This document shows positions 16,372 to 24,856 of a stretch of 64,000 bases of DNA, one piece after another. The DNA lies in contig NZ_CADIKC010000001.1 in assembly GCF_902859805.1 (NCBI RefSeq), positions 1,488,001 through 1,552,000 of the forward strand, read 5' to 3'. The notes below the pieces were generated by a model that was given only the letters and a program-made list of their open reading frames with translations, searched no databases and was not told the DNA's origin. The position numbers and the translations under genes are program-made. Source of the DNA: Paraburkholderia sediminicola (GTDB taxonomy: Bacteria > Pseudomonadota > Gammaproteobacteria > Burkholderiales > Burkholderiaceae). The stretch's first letter is position 1; each line of letters opens with the position of its first letter.

Positions 16372-16742
16372 CGGTGAGCGATTCCAGGATGGTGAGGAAT
16401 TCCAGGAGATAGCCTCACCGTAGTCAACGGTGAGGATCGCCAGGAAACATCGTCAACATGGCTAAAGGTGAGGAATTCCAGGAGACGCAACCACCTCGAC
16501 GAAAGGTGAGCTGTTCCAGGGAGCATGACTTCACGTCGGTGAGAGGTGAGCGGTTCCAGGAGGTGTCGCCATATCAGCGAGAGGTGAGTCGTCTCGTGGA
16601 CTGAACTGCACCGTGGAAGCGAGCAAAGCCACGCCAAGGTGAGGCGTTCCAGGAGGCCGCTTGCCATAGGTGAGCGATTCCAGGAGGTGAGCAATCGCCG
16701 CGTTGAGTACGCACCTGAAATAAGGTGAGGATTTCCAGGGAG
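16372..16742 (+). repeat. Cluster of iteron-like repeats, variant B (10 copies)
   Basis: Plus-oriented 19-20-mers starting at 16372, 16390, 16428, 16466, 16504, 16544, 16582, 16637, 16668 and 16723, with the consensus AGGTGAGNNNTTCCAGGAG. Examples are AGGTGAGGAATTCCAGGAG (16466) and AGGTGAGCGATTCCAGGAG (16668). The copies at 16504 and 16723 have one extra G. The cluster fills almost the whole 410-bp gap between the outer-membrane gene and the lacI gene. It differs from the origin iteron mainly in CCAGGAG instead of TCGGGAG. The spacing is irregular, about 18-55 bp, so it is not a CRISPR. Confidence 0.92.
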
Positions 16743-16776
16743 TCGCTGTCATAGCCGCCGACAGACAACCACCGCA

Positions 16777-17850
16777 CTAGGTGCTTTCCCGCTCGATCAG
16801 ACTGAACCCCACGTCGACGATTGGTTCGCCTCCAGCACGATTCTCAATACGATCGACCAGCATGGTCGCCGCAAGCGTTCCGATTCTCGTGCCGTCGACT
16901 CTCATGGTCGACAACGGCGGTGTGGTGTCTTTCGCAAAATTCAGATCACCGTAGCCAATCACACGCAGTTTCTCTGGCACGGAGATATCCCGGTACTCCG
17001 CTTCCATCAACACGCCCAGCGCCAGAATATCCGCGCCGCAAAAAACGGCGTCGATATCGGCGTGCGTGTCGAGCAAGCCTTTCAGTGCCCGTCGCCCGTC
17101 ACCCAGATTCGCGGGTGACTCAACCGTCACGACAGGGATGGAGGAGAGTGTTTTGCCGTTTCCGAAGGCTTTGAGGAACGCTTTGGTGCGGGCCTGCGCG
17201 CGCCGGTCGCTGGGCGTGACGACAGCGGGCCGCCGCACACCACGCGTCTTCAGAAAATCCGCAGCAGCCCTCCCGACGTTCTCATGAGAGAAGCCGACCA
17301 GCATGTCGATAGGCTCGCGTGTCAGGTCCCAGGTCTCGACGACAGGAATGCCGCACGCGCGTAGCTTTTGCCTCGCGCTCTGCGAATGAATGACGCCGGT
17401 CAGTACGATGCCGGCGGGCCGGCGGCCGATCACTGCATCGAGCAGGGCGTCCTCGCGCGACTCGTCGTATCCGCTTTGTCCAATCAGTAATTGATAGCCC
17501 GCCGCGGCAAGCTCGGTCGTCAGGGCGCCGACGGTTTCCTGAAACACGCTCCCGGCCATCGCCGGAATCAACGCGACGATGAGATGACTGCGAGTCGACG
17601 CCAGCGAACCGGCGATGAGATCGGGCGTATACCCGGTTTGCCGGACGGCCGCCTGGACGCGCTCCAGCGTATCGACCGAAACCAGCTCCGGCGTGTTCAG
17701 TGCGCGTGAGACGGTCACTTTCGTCACGCCGACGAGCGCCGCGAGATCGCTCAGCGTCACGCGGCCGGAATTCTTGCGGGCGCGCCGGGAGGCGCTGCGT
17801 TCGGCAGGGGCAAGCAGGGTAGTAGGCGGTTTGCTCACGACGTTGATCAC
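16777..17850 (-). CDS. LacI/GalR-family transcriptional regulator
   Basis: A 357-residue regulator. The LacI helix-turn-helix VTLSDLAALVGVTKVTVSRALNTPELVSVDTLERVQAAVRQTGYTPD lies at about 31-77, followed by the hinge NLIAGSLAS region and a periplasmic-binding-protein-like ligand domain with RRPAGIVLTGVIHS and AVFCGADILALGVL. It resembles GntR/IdnR-type regulators of sugar acid catabolism. It is divergent from an aldarate/hexuronate operon, with two overlapping operator-like palindromes in between. Likely repressor of that operon and of itself. Confidence 0.88.
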   Translation of the reverse strand: MINVVSKPPTTLLAPAERSASRRARKNSGRVTLSDLAALVGVTKVTVSRALNTPELVSVDTLERVQAAVRQTGYTPDLIAGSLASTRSHLIVALIPAMAGSVFQETVGALTTELAAAGYQLLIGQSGYDESREDALLDAVIGRRPAGIVLTGVIHSQSARQKLRACGIPVVETWDLTREPIDMLVGFSHENVGRAAADFLKTRGVRRPAVVTPSDRRAQARTKAFLKAFGNGKTLSSIPVVTVESPANLGDGRRALKGLLDTHADIDAVFCGADILALGVLMEAEYRDISVPEKLRVIGYGDLNFAKDTTPPLSTMRVDGTRIGTLAATMLVDRIENRAGGEPIVDVGFSLIEREST

Positions 17851-17906
17851 TCAGGCCCGAAAAAAGTTGCTGGCGATTATGGCAAAACCATACTACCATG
17901 CGTCAT

Positions 17907-17935
17907 ATGTTACCGGTTACATGAACCGGTAACAT
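17907..17935. promoter_or_regulatory. Double LacI-type operator
   Basis: Two palindrome-like half sites overlap: ATGTTACCGGTTACAT (17907-17922) and ATGAACCGGTAACAT (17921-17935). They also give a larger inverted repeat GTTACCGGTT/AACCGGTTAAC-type with a 5-bp spacer at 17909-17933. ATGTTACC-style boxes are typical of GntR-type LacI-family operators. The site lies between the divergent lacI and dehydratase genes, about 70 bp upstream of the latter. Confidence 0.7.
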
Positions 17936-18004
17936 CAATCAGAAGAAAGGCGATTGGCGCGAACCGAATGCGTGCGCCCAGGACTTGAGAGACAGGAGAG
18001 CAGC

Positions 18005-19552
18005 ATGTCGCAGGCTGGTACGGTGTTGAGCGAGCCGCTGATCCGGCTTAACGCCGCGGACAATGTACTGATCGCGCGAGAATCGCTGTCGATCGGGCAG
18101 CAACTGTGCATCGGCGAGGCGGCGATCCGCATCCGCGCGCAGGTCATCGCGGGCCATAAGGTCGCTGCCTGCCGCATTTCGCGCGGTGCGCCGATCCGCA
18201 AATACGACACGGTGATTGGCCGGGCCGCTCGTGACATCGAGGCGGGTGATCACGTTCACACTCACAACGTCGAACTGATCGATTTCGAGCGCGATCCGGG
18301 TTTCTGTCTCGACGTGCGTCCGGTCGAATACGTCGCAGAAGCTGACCGCGCAACCTTCAACGGCATTGTCCGGCCCGATGGGCGGGTCGCGACGCGCAAC
18401 TTCATTGGAATCCTGGCATCGGTCAACTGTTCGTCGACCGTTATCAAGAATATCGCCGCCTGGTTTACACCCGAGCGGCTTGCACCCTATCCCAATGTCG
18501 ATGGCGTGGTCGCGTTCGCGCAGACAAGTGGCTGCGGGATGTCCTCACCCAGCGAGCACTTCGACGTGCTGCGCCGGACGCTCGCCGGCTATGCGCGTCA
18601 TCCCAATCTCGCCGGGGTGCTGATCGTCGGGTTGGGCTGCGAGCGCAATCAGGTCGCCGATCTGCTCGATTCACAAGGGCTTCATGTCGGTACATCGGTC
18701 CATGCGTTGGTGATGCAGGACGAAGGCGGCACCCGGGCAACGATCGAAGCGGGGATCGCTGCCATACAGAAGATGCTGCCGTTGGCGAACGATATCGAGC
18801 GTCGCCCGGTGTCGGCGAGCCACATCAAAATCGGTCTGGAATGTGGCGGCTCCGATGGCTTTTCAGGCATCACGGCCAATCCAGCCCTGGGTGCGGCGAT
18901 GGACATTCTGGTACGCCATGGCGGCACGGCGATTCTTTCCGAAACCCCCGAAATTCACGGCGTCGAATACATGCTGACGCGCCGTGCGGTGACACCGGCA
19001 GTCGGCCAGAAACTACTCGACCGGCTTGCTTGGTGGGAGCGCTACACGCGCGGCCACAACGGTCAGTTCAACGGTGTCGTCGGCCCGGGTAATCAGAAGG
19101 GTGGCCTCGCCAACATCTTCGAAAAATCGCTCGGATCGGCAATGAAAGGCGGCACGACGCCGCTGCAGGCTGTCTATGAATACGCCGAGCCGATCGACCA
19201 GGCCGGCTTCGTCTTCATGGATTCGCCCGGTTACGATCCCGTTGCGGTGACCGGGCAGATTGCAAGCGGCGCAAACCTGATCTGCTTCACAACGGGCCGC
19301 GGTTCCATGTTCGGCTCGAAGCCCGCGCCCACGCTCAAGCTCGCGAGCAACACGCCGATGTTCAAGCGGCTCTCCGACGATATGGACATCAATTGCGGAC
19401 TTGTCCTCGACGGCGAGCGGTCAGTCGAGGAGATGGGAAAAGATATCTTCGAGCACATCCTGCGAGCCGCGTCGGGTGAGCGCACCCGTAGTGAATTGCT
19501 CGGGCTGGGCGATCACGAATTCGTGCCCTGGCATATGGGCATCGTGAGCTGA
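18005..19552 (+). CDS. UxaA/GarD-family sugar acid dehydratase
   Basis: 515 residues from ATG 18005, chosen because GGAG lies just upstream; an in-frame start 51 bp earlier is possible. The N-terminal SAF-like domain (about 10-95, AGHKVAACRISRGAPIRKYDTVIGRAARDIEAGDHVHTHN) and the C-terminal UxaA catalytic domain (NVDGVVAFAQTSGCG, VLIVGLGCERNQ, IGLECGGSDGFSGITANPALG, FTTGRGSMFG) are complete. Members are iron-dependent altronate or galactarate dehydratases making 2-keto-3-deoxy acids. The downstream HpcH/HpaI aldolase and MFS carrier, and no uronate isomerase nearby, favour galactarate/glucarate-type substrates, but altronate cannot be excluded. Confidence 0.88.
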   Translation: MSQAGTVLSEPLIRLNAADNVLIARESLSIGQQLCIGEAAIRIRAQVIAGHKVAACRISRGAPIRKYDTVIGRAARDIEAGDHVHTHNVELIDFERDPGFCLDVRPVEYVAEADRATFNGIVRPDGRVATRNFIGILASVNCSSTVIKNIAAWFTPERLAPYPNVDGVVAFAQTSGCGMSSPSEHFDVLRRTLAGYARHPNLAGVLIVGLGCERNQVADLLDSQGLHVGTSVHALVMQDEGGTRATIEAGIAAIQKMLPLANDIERRPVSASHIKIGLECGGSDGFSGITANPALGAAMDILVRHGGTAILSETPEIHGVEYMLTRRAVTPAVGQKLLDRLAWWERYTRGHNGQFNGVVGPGNQKGGLANIFEKSLGSAMKGGTTPLQAVYEYAEPIDQAGFVFMDSPGYDPVAVTGQIASGANLICFTTGRGSMFGSKPAPTLKLASNTPMFKRLSDDMDINCGLVLDGERSVEEMGKDIFEHILRAASGERTRSELLGLGDHEFVPWHMGIVS

Positions 19553-19591
19553 AACGCCACCTCATTCCTACAAAAAAAGCGGAGACAGAGA

Positions 19592-20941
19592 TTGAACCAA
19601 GCCTTGCAACAGGCGCCACGCAGCAAAGTGCGCTGGCTGGTGGCCGGTCTGATGTGGTCGGCCATTGCCATCAACTATATCGACCGCACGGTGCTGTCCG
19701 CCGCGGCCCCCCATCTTCAGGCGGAGTTCCATCTGAGCGCGATGGAGATGGGCATCGTGATGTCGGCGTTCTTCTGGTCATACGCGTTGCTGCAATTGCC
19801 TGCGGGCATGCTCGCCGATCGCTTCGGACAGAAGATCGTGCTGGGCGCGTCCGTGTTCTGGTGGTCGCTCGCCACGGCCGTCACCGGACTCGCCACCGGC
19901 TTCAAGTCCCTCGTGCTGCTGCGGGTCATGCTGGGCATCGGCGAAGCGGGCGCCTACCCCAGTAACGCGGGCATTGCCACGCGATGGTTTCCGCGCAAGG
20001 AACGCGCGACGGTGGCGGGCATCTTCGATAGCGGATCGAAGCTTGGAGGCGCGGTGGCGCTGCCGCTGATCGCATGGTTGCTGGCGACGTTCGACTGGAA
20101 GGTCACCTTTGCGATCACCGGCGTGCTGGGTCTCATCTGGTGCGTCGTCTGGGTGTTGGTGTTCAGGGACTCGCCGGCGGATCACAAACGCGTGAATGCG
20201 GCTGAGCTTGCGCATATTCGCGATGGCGAAGCGGTGTCGCGTAACGACAGCACCGGCGCGGCCGCCGCTGTACCCTGGCACAGGCTGTTTGCGCATCGGA
20301 ACATCTGGGCGATGTGCATCGGCTTCTTCATGATCAACTACAACTCATACTTCTTCATCACCTGGCTGCCGACGTATCTCGTCAAGGAACGCGGCATGAG
20401 CCTGATGGAGATGGGCTTCATGGCTTCGCTACCGCTCATCCTTTCGATGATCGTCGAGGTATTCGCGGGCTGGGCCTCCGATCGTGTGTATGCGTCCGGA
20501 AAGTTATCGCTCACCGCGACCCGCAAACTTTTCCTCGTGGTCGGCCTGGTGATGGCGTCAAGCATTGGACTCGCGGCGTTCGCCACTTCTCCGCTCGTGG
20601 CCGTCGCGTTGCTCTGCGTGGCGAAGTCGGGCACGACTGTCGCCGCATCCCAGGTCTGGGCGCTACCGGGCGATGTCGCGCCGGGGAACATGGTGTCGCG
20701 GGTGGCGGGCATCCAGAACACGGTCTCCAACATGGGCGGCGTGGTCGGTCCGATCGTCACCGGCGCGATCGTCGGTGCAACCGGTTCGTTCATTCCTGCG
20801 CTGCTGTTCTCGTCGGGGCTGATCGTGATCGCGATCCTCAATTACCTGTTCCTGCTCGGAAAGGTGGAGCCCATTCAATTCAATCAAGTCCCCGTGGAGG
20901 CTAGAAATCGTGATGAACGCAACGTCGATGTCAGCGCTTAA
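19592..20941 (+). CDS. MFS transporter, anion:cation symporter (GudP-like)
   Basis: 449 residues starting at TTG 19592 after a GGAGACAGAG ribosome site. Twelve hydrophobic segments are seen. Typical family motifs are [14 protein letters not shown] in TM1, [11 protein letters not shown] between TM2 and TM3, and [30 protein letters not shown]. This subgroup carries glucarate, galactarate, galactonate and related organic acids with H+. It lies between the dehydratase and the aldolase and is most likely their substrate importer. Its 3' end overlaps the aldolase start region, so translation may be coupled. Confidence 0.9.
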   Translation: MNQALQQAPRSKVRWLVAGLMWSAIAINYIDRTVLSAAAPHLQAEFHLSAMEMGIVMSAFFWSYALLQLPAGMLADRFGQKIVLGASVFWWSLATAVTGLATGFKSLVLLRVMLGIGEAGAYPSNAGIATRWFPRKERATVAGIFDSGSKLGGAVALPLIAWLLATFDWKVTFAITGVLGLIWCVVWVLVFRDSPADHKRVNAAELAHIRDGEAVSRNDSTGAAAAVPWHRLFAHRNIWAMCIGFFMINYNSYFFITWLPTYLVKERGMSLMEMGFMASLPLILSMIVEVFAGWASDRVYASGKLSLTATRKLFLVVGLVMASSIGLAAFATSPLVAVALLCVAKSGTTVAASQVWALPGDVAPGNMVSRVAGIQNTVSNMGGVVGPIVTGAIVGATGSFIPALLFSSGLIVIAILNYLFLLGKVEPIQFNQVPVEARNRDERNVDVSA

Positions 20942-21695
20942 CCCATTCAAGGCAGCGCTTGCAAATGGTCAACGACAGATCGGTTTCTGGCTTTCGATGG
21001 CCGATGCCTACCTGGCCGAAGTCAGCGCGACCGCCGGCTTCGAGTGGCTGTTGATCGACGCCGAGCACGCCCCAAACGACGTGCGCAGCATTCTTGCGCA
21101 ATTGCAGGCGGTCGCGCCGTATTCCGCCGAAGCCGTCGTGCGACCCGTGAATGGCGATCCGGCGCTGCTCAAGCGCTTGCTCGATATCGGCGCACGTAAC
21201 CTCCTCGTTCCGATGATCGATACCGCGGATCAGGCCCGCGCGTGCGTGGCCGCCGTACGCTATCCGCCGCATGGAATTCGTGGTGTGGGCAGCGCGGTGG
21301 GACGCGCGTCGCGCTGGAGCTCGCGGACCGACTATCTGGATATCGCGGACAGCGAAATCTGCCTGCTCGTGCAGGCGGAGACGGTCACCGCACTCGACAA
21401 TCTCGAAGCGATCTGCGCCGTTGACGGCGTGGATGGCGTCTTCATCGGGCCTGCGGATCTGGCTGCGTCGATGGGCCATCGCGGCAAGCCCGGCCATCCG
21501 GACGTGCAGAACGCGATCGAAGCCGCGATGCGCACCATCATCGCTTCCGGCAAGGCGGCCGGCACGTTGACCTCGGACCCGGTGCTCGCGCGTCGCTATC
21601 TCGAGCTTGGATGCACGTTCGTCGCGACCGGCGTGGACATCCTTATGTTCGCGAACGCAGCGCGCAAGCTCGCCCGGGAATTCATCGAGCAGTGA
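20910..21695 (+). CDS. HpcH/HpaI-family 2-keto-3-deoxy acid aldolase
   Basis: About 261 residues from GTG 20910 (GGAGG ribosome site). An ATG lies 3 bp later, and another in-frame ATG further on gives MSALNPF. The class II, metal-dependent aldolase motifs are visible: [82 protein letters not shown]. The family includes GarL (5-keto-4-deoxy-D-glucarate aldolase) and HpaI. In this operon it would cleave the dehydratase product to pyruvate and an aldehyde. It overlaps the carrier gene by 32 bp. An iteron-like cluster starts 5 bp after its stop. Confidence 0.9.
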   Translation: MMNATSMSALNPFKAALANGQRQIGFWLSMADAYLAEVSATAGFEWLLIDAEHAPNDVRSILAQLQAVAPYSAEAVVRPVNGDPALLKRLLDIGARNLLVPMIDTADQARACVAAVRYPPHGIRGVGSAVGRASRWSSRTDYLDIADSEICLLVQAETVTALDNLEAICAVDGVDGVFIGPADLAASMGHRGKPGHPDVQNAIEAAMRTIIASGKAAGTLTSDPVLARRYLELGCTFVATGVDILMFANAARKLAREFIEQ

Positions 21696-21699
21696 AGAA

Positions 21700-21935
21700 T
21701 GGTGAGGAATTCCAGGAGATGGCGCCACTTCGATCATTGGTGAGGAATTCCAGGAGACGACACCCTCTTCTTCAGAGGTGAGTCATTCCATGAGTCGGAC
21801 AGCACCTCAGGAGCACGCTGAGACGCGCTAAGGTGAGGAATTCCAGGAGATGATCTGCAAAGGTGAGCGATTCCAGGAGGTGAGCAATCGCCTCGCTGAG
21901 TGCGCACCTTAAATAAGGTGAGGATTTCCAGGGAG
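21700..21935 (+). repeat. Second cluster of variant B iteron-like repeats (6 copies)
   Basis: Copies start at 21700, 21738, 21776, 21831, 21861 and 21916. Three are AGGTGAGGAATTCCAGGAG or TGGTGAGGAATTCCAGGAG, and that at 21776 is degenerate. The stretch 21861-21938 is nearly identical to 16668-16745 (about 78 bp with few changes), so one cluster contains a copied segment of the other. The rest of the 580-bp gap up to 22277 shows no gene that I can support. Confidence 0.92.
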
Positions 21936-22277
21936 TCTTCGCCATGGTCGTTGTCGGTGATGCAGCGAGCACCGCAAACCTCACCTGATGCGTGCAAGAG
22001 CAAGACCGATACCGCCAATCTCCTTACATCCTCTTCCATATACAAACAAAGCGTGAGCGCGGCATCTGGCGTCGCGCCACGCCGCAAAAGCCCTGTTAGC
22101 GCCGCCGCACAGCAATACATACCGCAGCCTTTGCGCGGCAGAAGCGGCCAAACCTCGTCATCTTGTAACGCTCTCGTAAAACATCATCGCTCGCCGATTG
22201 ATAAGTTGCGGATAACGCGTGTCGTCGCCACTCGAGCAACGACTTTGCGTCACTGTAGATCTATCGATGGAGAAAGC

Positions 22278-22448
22278 ATGAAGAAGCTGTTGGCAATCGC
22301 GGCGTTGGCCGCACTGAGTGCAACCTTGGGCGGATGCTGGTGGGGGCCGCCTCCAGGTTGGGGCGGCGGCGGCCCTGGCGGGGGCGGACCTGGCGGCGGC
22401 GGACCGCACGGTGCGATCGTCGTTCCTGGCCTCGCCGCTCAGGCCTAG
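22278..22448 (+). CDS. Small glycine-rich lipoprotein, unknown function
   Basis: 56 residues from ATG 22278 with a GGAGA ribosome site. The signal peptide MKKLLAIAALAALSATLGGC ends in a lipobox (LGGC), so Cys20 should be lipidated. The mature part begins WWGPPPGWG and is then a Gly-Pro repeat with runs of GGGGP, ending HGAIVVPGLAAQA. Small proteins of this kind are usually envelope lipoproteins of unknown role. Its stop codon shares the CTAG with the stop of the convergent histidine kinase gene. Confidence 0.7.
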   Translation: MKKLLAIAALAALSATLGGCWWGPPPGWGGGGPGGGGPGGGGPHGAIVVPGLAAQA

Positions 22449-23698
22449 GCGGGAAACGTAAGCGTCACCACGAAACCGCCGTCGGCGGCGTTATCGGCAT
22501 GAAAAACGCCGCCGTTGTACCGCACGAGGCGCCGCACGATCGCGAGTCCGAGCCCGCAGTGCGCATCGCCGCTACGCGCTTCATCGAGTCGCACGAACGG
22601 CTGCAGCGCACGGTCCAGTTGACCATTGGGAATGCCGCCGCCATGATCGCGGACCTCGAGCGTGTACTGCCCGTCGCGGCGGGACGTCGAAATTTCCACC
22701 GGCGGCTCACCGTAAGTGAGCGCGTTCTCGATCAGATTGGTCAGAATCCGGTCGAGGTCGACAAGCGGCAACCCAAAGCCATCGCCGGCTTGCAGATCGA
22801 GGCGCACGAGCGCCTCGTCCGCGAGACTGTCGCCGTAATGCCGGCGACAGTGGGCATCGACGCTGGTGCTCGGCGAGGTATCCGCTGTCTCACGCGCGAA
22901 GTCGAGAAACTGCGTGACGATGCGTGACAACGACTCCGCGTCCCGCAAAAAGCCGCGGCGATTCGCTTCATCAGGCAGCAGATCCGCACGCACCTGCATG
23001 CGCGTGATCGGCGCACGCAGATCGTGCGCCACGCCGGCCAGCATCACCGCGCGCTCCTGCTCGGCCTGTGCAAGTTCATGCACCATCTGATTGAAGTCGC
23101 CGATCAGTTCTTTCAGCTCGCGCGGGCCGCTCGCCTCCACGACCGGCGCGCGATGGCCGACGCGGAACTCGCGCGCGGCGAGCGCCAGCCGATGCAATGG
23201 TCGTTGCAATTGCCACGCGCCGAGCAGCGCGATGATCACCGCCAACACCAACATCGTCGCCGATGCGCTCAGGAAGCGACGCGCCGGCAGCGTCGCGTTC
23301 TGCATTTTGAGCCAGCCTGGATTGCCCGCGTATTGGACCCAGACCGTGCCGGTCTCGCCATCGGTTACGACCTTGCTGCCCGCTGGCAATTTTTCGCGCA
23401 AGTCGTGTTCGATCGGACCCGAGGTGTTCTCGCACGGCGCGGGACAGCCATACCGGATCGCGTCTTGCGCGCTCACATAGGACACACCGAGTGTTGCCGC
23501 GACGTGGGATGCGGCGAGCGGGTCGCCGCGTCCGGCCTCAACCGCGAGCAGCAACGCGCGTTGCGCGTGACCCGCGTCGATCTGGCCGCGGTCACGGTCC
23601 ACGAGAACGATTGCGGTGATGTGCACCAGTACGATCAGGCTCACCGTCATCAACGCGAGCCGGCCAAACAGTGTGTTAAAGGGATTCTTCATCGTCAT
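22445..23698 (-). CDS. Sensor histidine kinase, OmpR-partner type
   Basis: About 417 residues from the ATG at 23698 (a second ATG at 23692 is possible). It overlaps the end of the response regulator gene, which suggests coupled translation. There are two membrane segments (about 13-33 and 145-163) around a 110-residue periplasmic domain with two cysteines (YGCPAPCEN). Then follow HAMP, the dimerisation helix with phospho-acceptor His225 (GVAHDLRAPITR), and the ATPase domain with LIENALTYG, VRDHGGGIP and GLGLAIVRRLVRYNGG. It forms a two-component system with the upstream regulator, divergent from the RND efflux operon, which it may control. Confidence 0.9.
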   Translation of the reverse strand: MTMKNPFNTLFGRLALMTVSLIVLVHITAIVLVDRDRGQIDAGHAQRALLLAVEAGRGDPLAASHVAATLGVSYVSAQDAIRYGCPAPCENTSGPIEHDLREKLPAGSKVVTDGETGTVWVQYAGNPGWLKMQNATLPARRFLSASATMLVLAVIIALLGAWQLQRPLHRLALAAREFRVGHRAPVVEASGPRELKELIGDFNQMVHELAQAEQERAVMLAGVAHDLRAPITRMQVRADLLPDEANRRGFLRDAESLSRIVTQFLDFARETADTSPSTSVDAHCRRHYGDSLADEALVRLDLQAGDGFGLPLVDLDRILTNLIENALTYGEPPVEISTSRRDGQYTLEVRDHGGGIPNGQLDRALQPFVRLDEARSGDAHCGLGLAIVRRLVRYNGGVFHADNAADGGFVVTLTFPA

Positions 23699-24416
23699 TG
23701 GCGTCGGGCACGAACATATAGCCAATGCCGCGTATGGTCTGGATCCGGCGCGGATTGGCCGGGTCGTCTTCAAGCAGACGGCGCAGACGCCACACCGGCA
23801 CGTCGATACCGCGTTCGGTCACTTCCGAGTGGGGCCCATGCAGCAGATCGACGAGCTTCGAGCGCGACAGCGTTTCCATTGGATGCGCGGCGAGCACTTC
23901 CAACAGCGCATATTCGCCGCCGGTCAGCTTGAGCGCTTCGTCATCGCGGAACAGGGTGCGCCTCGCGAAGTCGAGCCGGAAGCGGCCGAAGCGTAGCGCT
24001 TCACGCCTTTCGAGCGTCGTAGCCGCGGACCCCGATGGCTGCGCATGCCGGCGCAATACCGCATGAATACGTGCGAGCAGTTCCTGCGGCATGAACGGCT
24101 TGCCGAGATAGTCGTCGGCGCCGAGTTCCAGACCGACTATGCGATCCACGCCGTCCGCGCGCGCCGTCAGCATGATCACGGGAATCGTGTCGCCATGCGC
24201 GCGCAATTGCCTGAGCGCGCTGAGTCCGTCGACGCCCGGCATCATCAGATCGAGCACGATGATCGAGGGCCGTTCGCGTTCCAGCCGGCGTGCCAGATGG
24301 TTCGCGTCGTGCAACACGGACATCTCGATGCCGCGTTGTTGAAAGAATGTTCTGAGCAGGTCACGAAGGTCGGCGTCGTCGTCGACCAGTAATACCTGGA
24401 TGGGCGTGTCTGACAT
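23676..24416 (-). CDS. Response regulator, OmpR/PhoB family
   Basis: 246 residues from ATG 24416; an upstream in-frame ATG exists but adds unrelated residues. Receiver domain: acidic residues Asp12-Asp14 in VLLVDDDADLRD, phospho-acceptor Asp56 (IIVLDLMMPGVDG), and conserved Lys in YLGKPF. The C-terminal winged helix contains LTGGEYALLEVLAAHPMETLSRSKL and PRRIQTIRGIGYMFVPD. It is the first gene of the two-component operon. The 440-bp gap to the divergent efflux operon has room for its binding sites. Confidence 0.93.
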   Translation of the reverse strand: MSDTPIQVLLVDDDADLRDLLRTFFQQRGIEMSVLHDANHLARRLERERPSIIVLDLMMPGVDGLSALRQLRAHGDTIPVIMLTARADGVDRIVGLELGADDYLGKPFMPQELLARIHAVLRRHAQPSGSAATTLERREALRFGRFRLDFARRTLFRDDEALKLTGGEYALLEVLAAHPMETLSRSKLVDLLHGPHSEVTERGIDVPVWRLRRLLEDDPANPRRIQTIRGIGYMFVPDANDDEESL

Positions 24417-24856
24417 GGCTGGGCCCTGATCGATGAGGACAATTGACGGACGGCGCGGCCGCGCGTCTATCACAAGTCGCAATATAGCGAATCGCGCGGT
24501 GACAGCGGTTTCGGGTTCTTATCTGCGCTTACAGTTTATTACGATGGCTGCCTTCGGTTCTATCCGGCTGCGTGAAGCAACCCGTGCCGGCCAACGTCAC
24601 ACCGCCCGATTCAATGCCACACCGCGCGCCGCGTTACAACTCGTAATCCTCGCCTAAGCCACCGTAAGACGCCGCTCACTATGCTGGGCCACTTCTCGCC
24701 GCTGGTGGCGTTTTGCGGTTTCCTCCGGGCTCAGTGTGTCGGTTTGCGTGCAGATTCAAGCGCGTGGTCGACCGATACGTTTTCACTCGCCCCGCTTTAG
24801 CGAACAACGCATGCCAGACGGCCCTTTGTCGAATTGAGTCGAAGGATGCCCACAGC
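24417..24856. promoter_or_regulatory. Divergent control region: two-component system / RND efflux operon
   Basis: A 440-bp gap without a supportable gene. Two TTAC direct repeats at 24529-24532 and 24539-24542 are 10 bp apart, a spacing typical for tandem OmpR-family binding. Otherwise I see no strong palindrome. The claim that the regulator acts here is inference from the divergent arrangement. Confidence 0.4.

Noticed and set aside
16372..16742. Repeat cluster considered as a CRISPR array
   Set aside because: Repeats are 19-20 bp, degenerate, with spacers of 0-35 bp of uneven length and no cas genes nearby.
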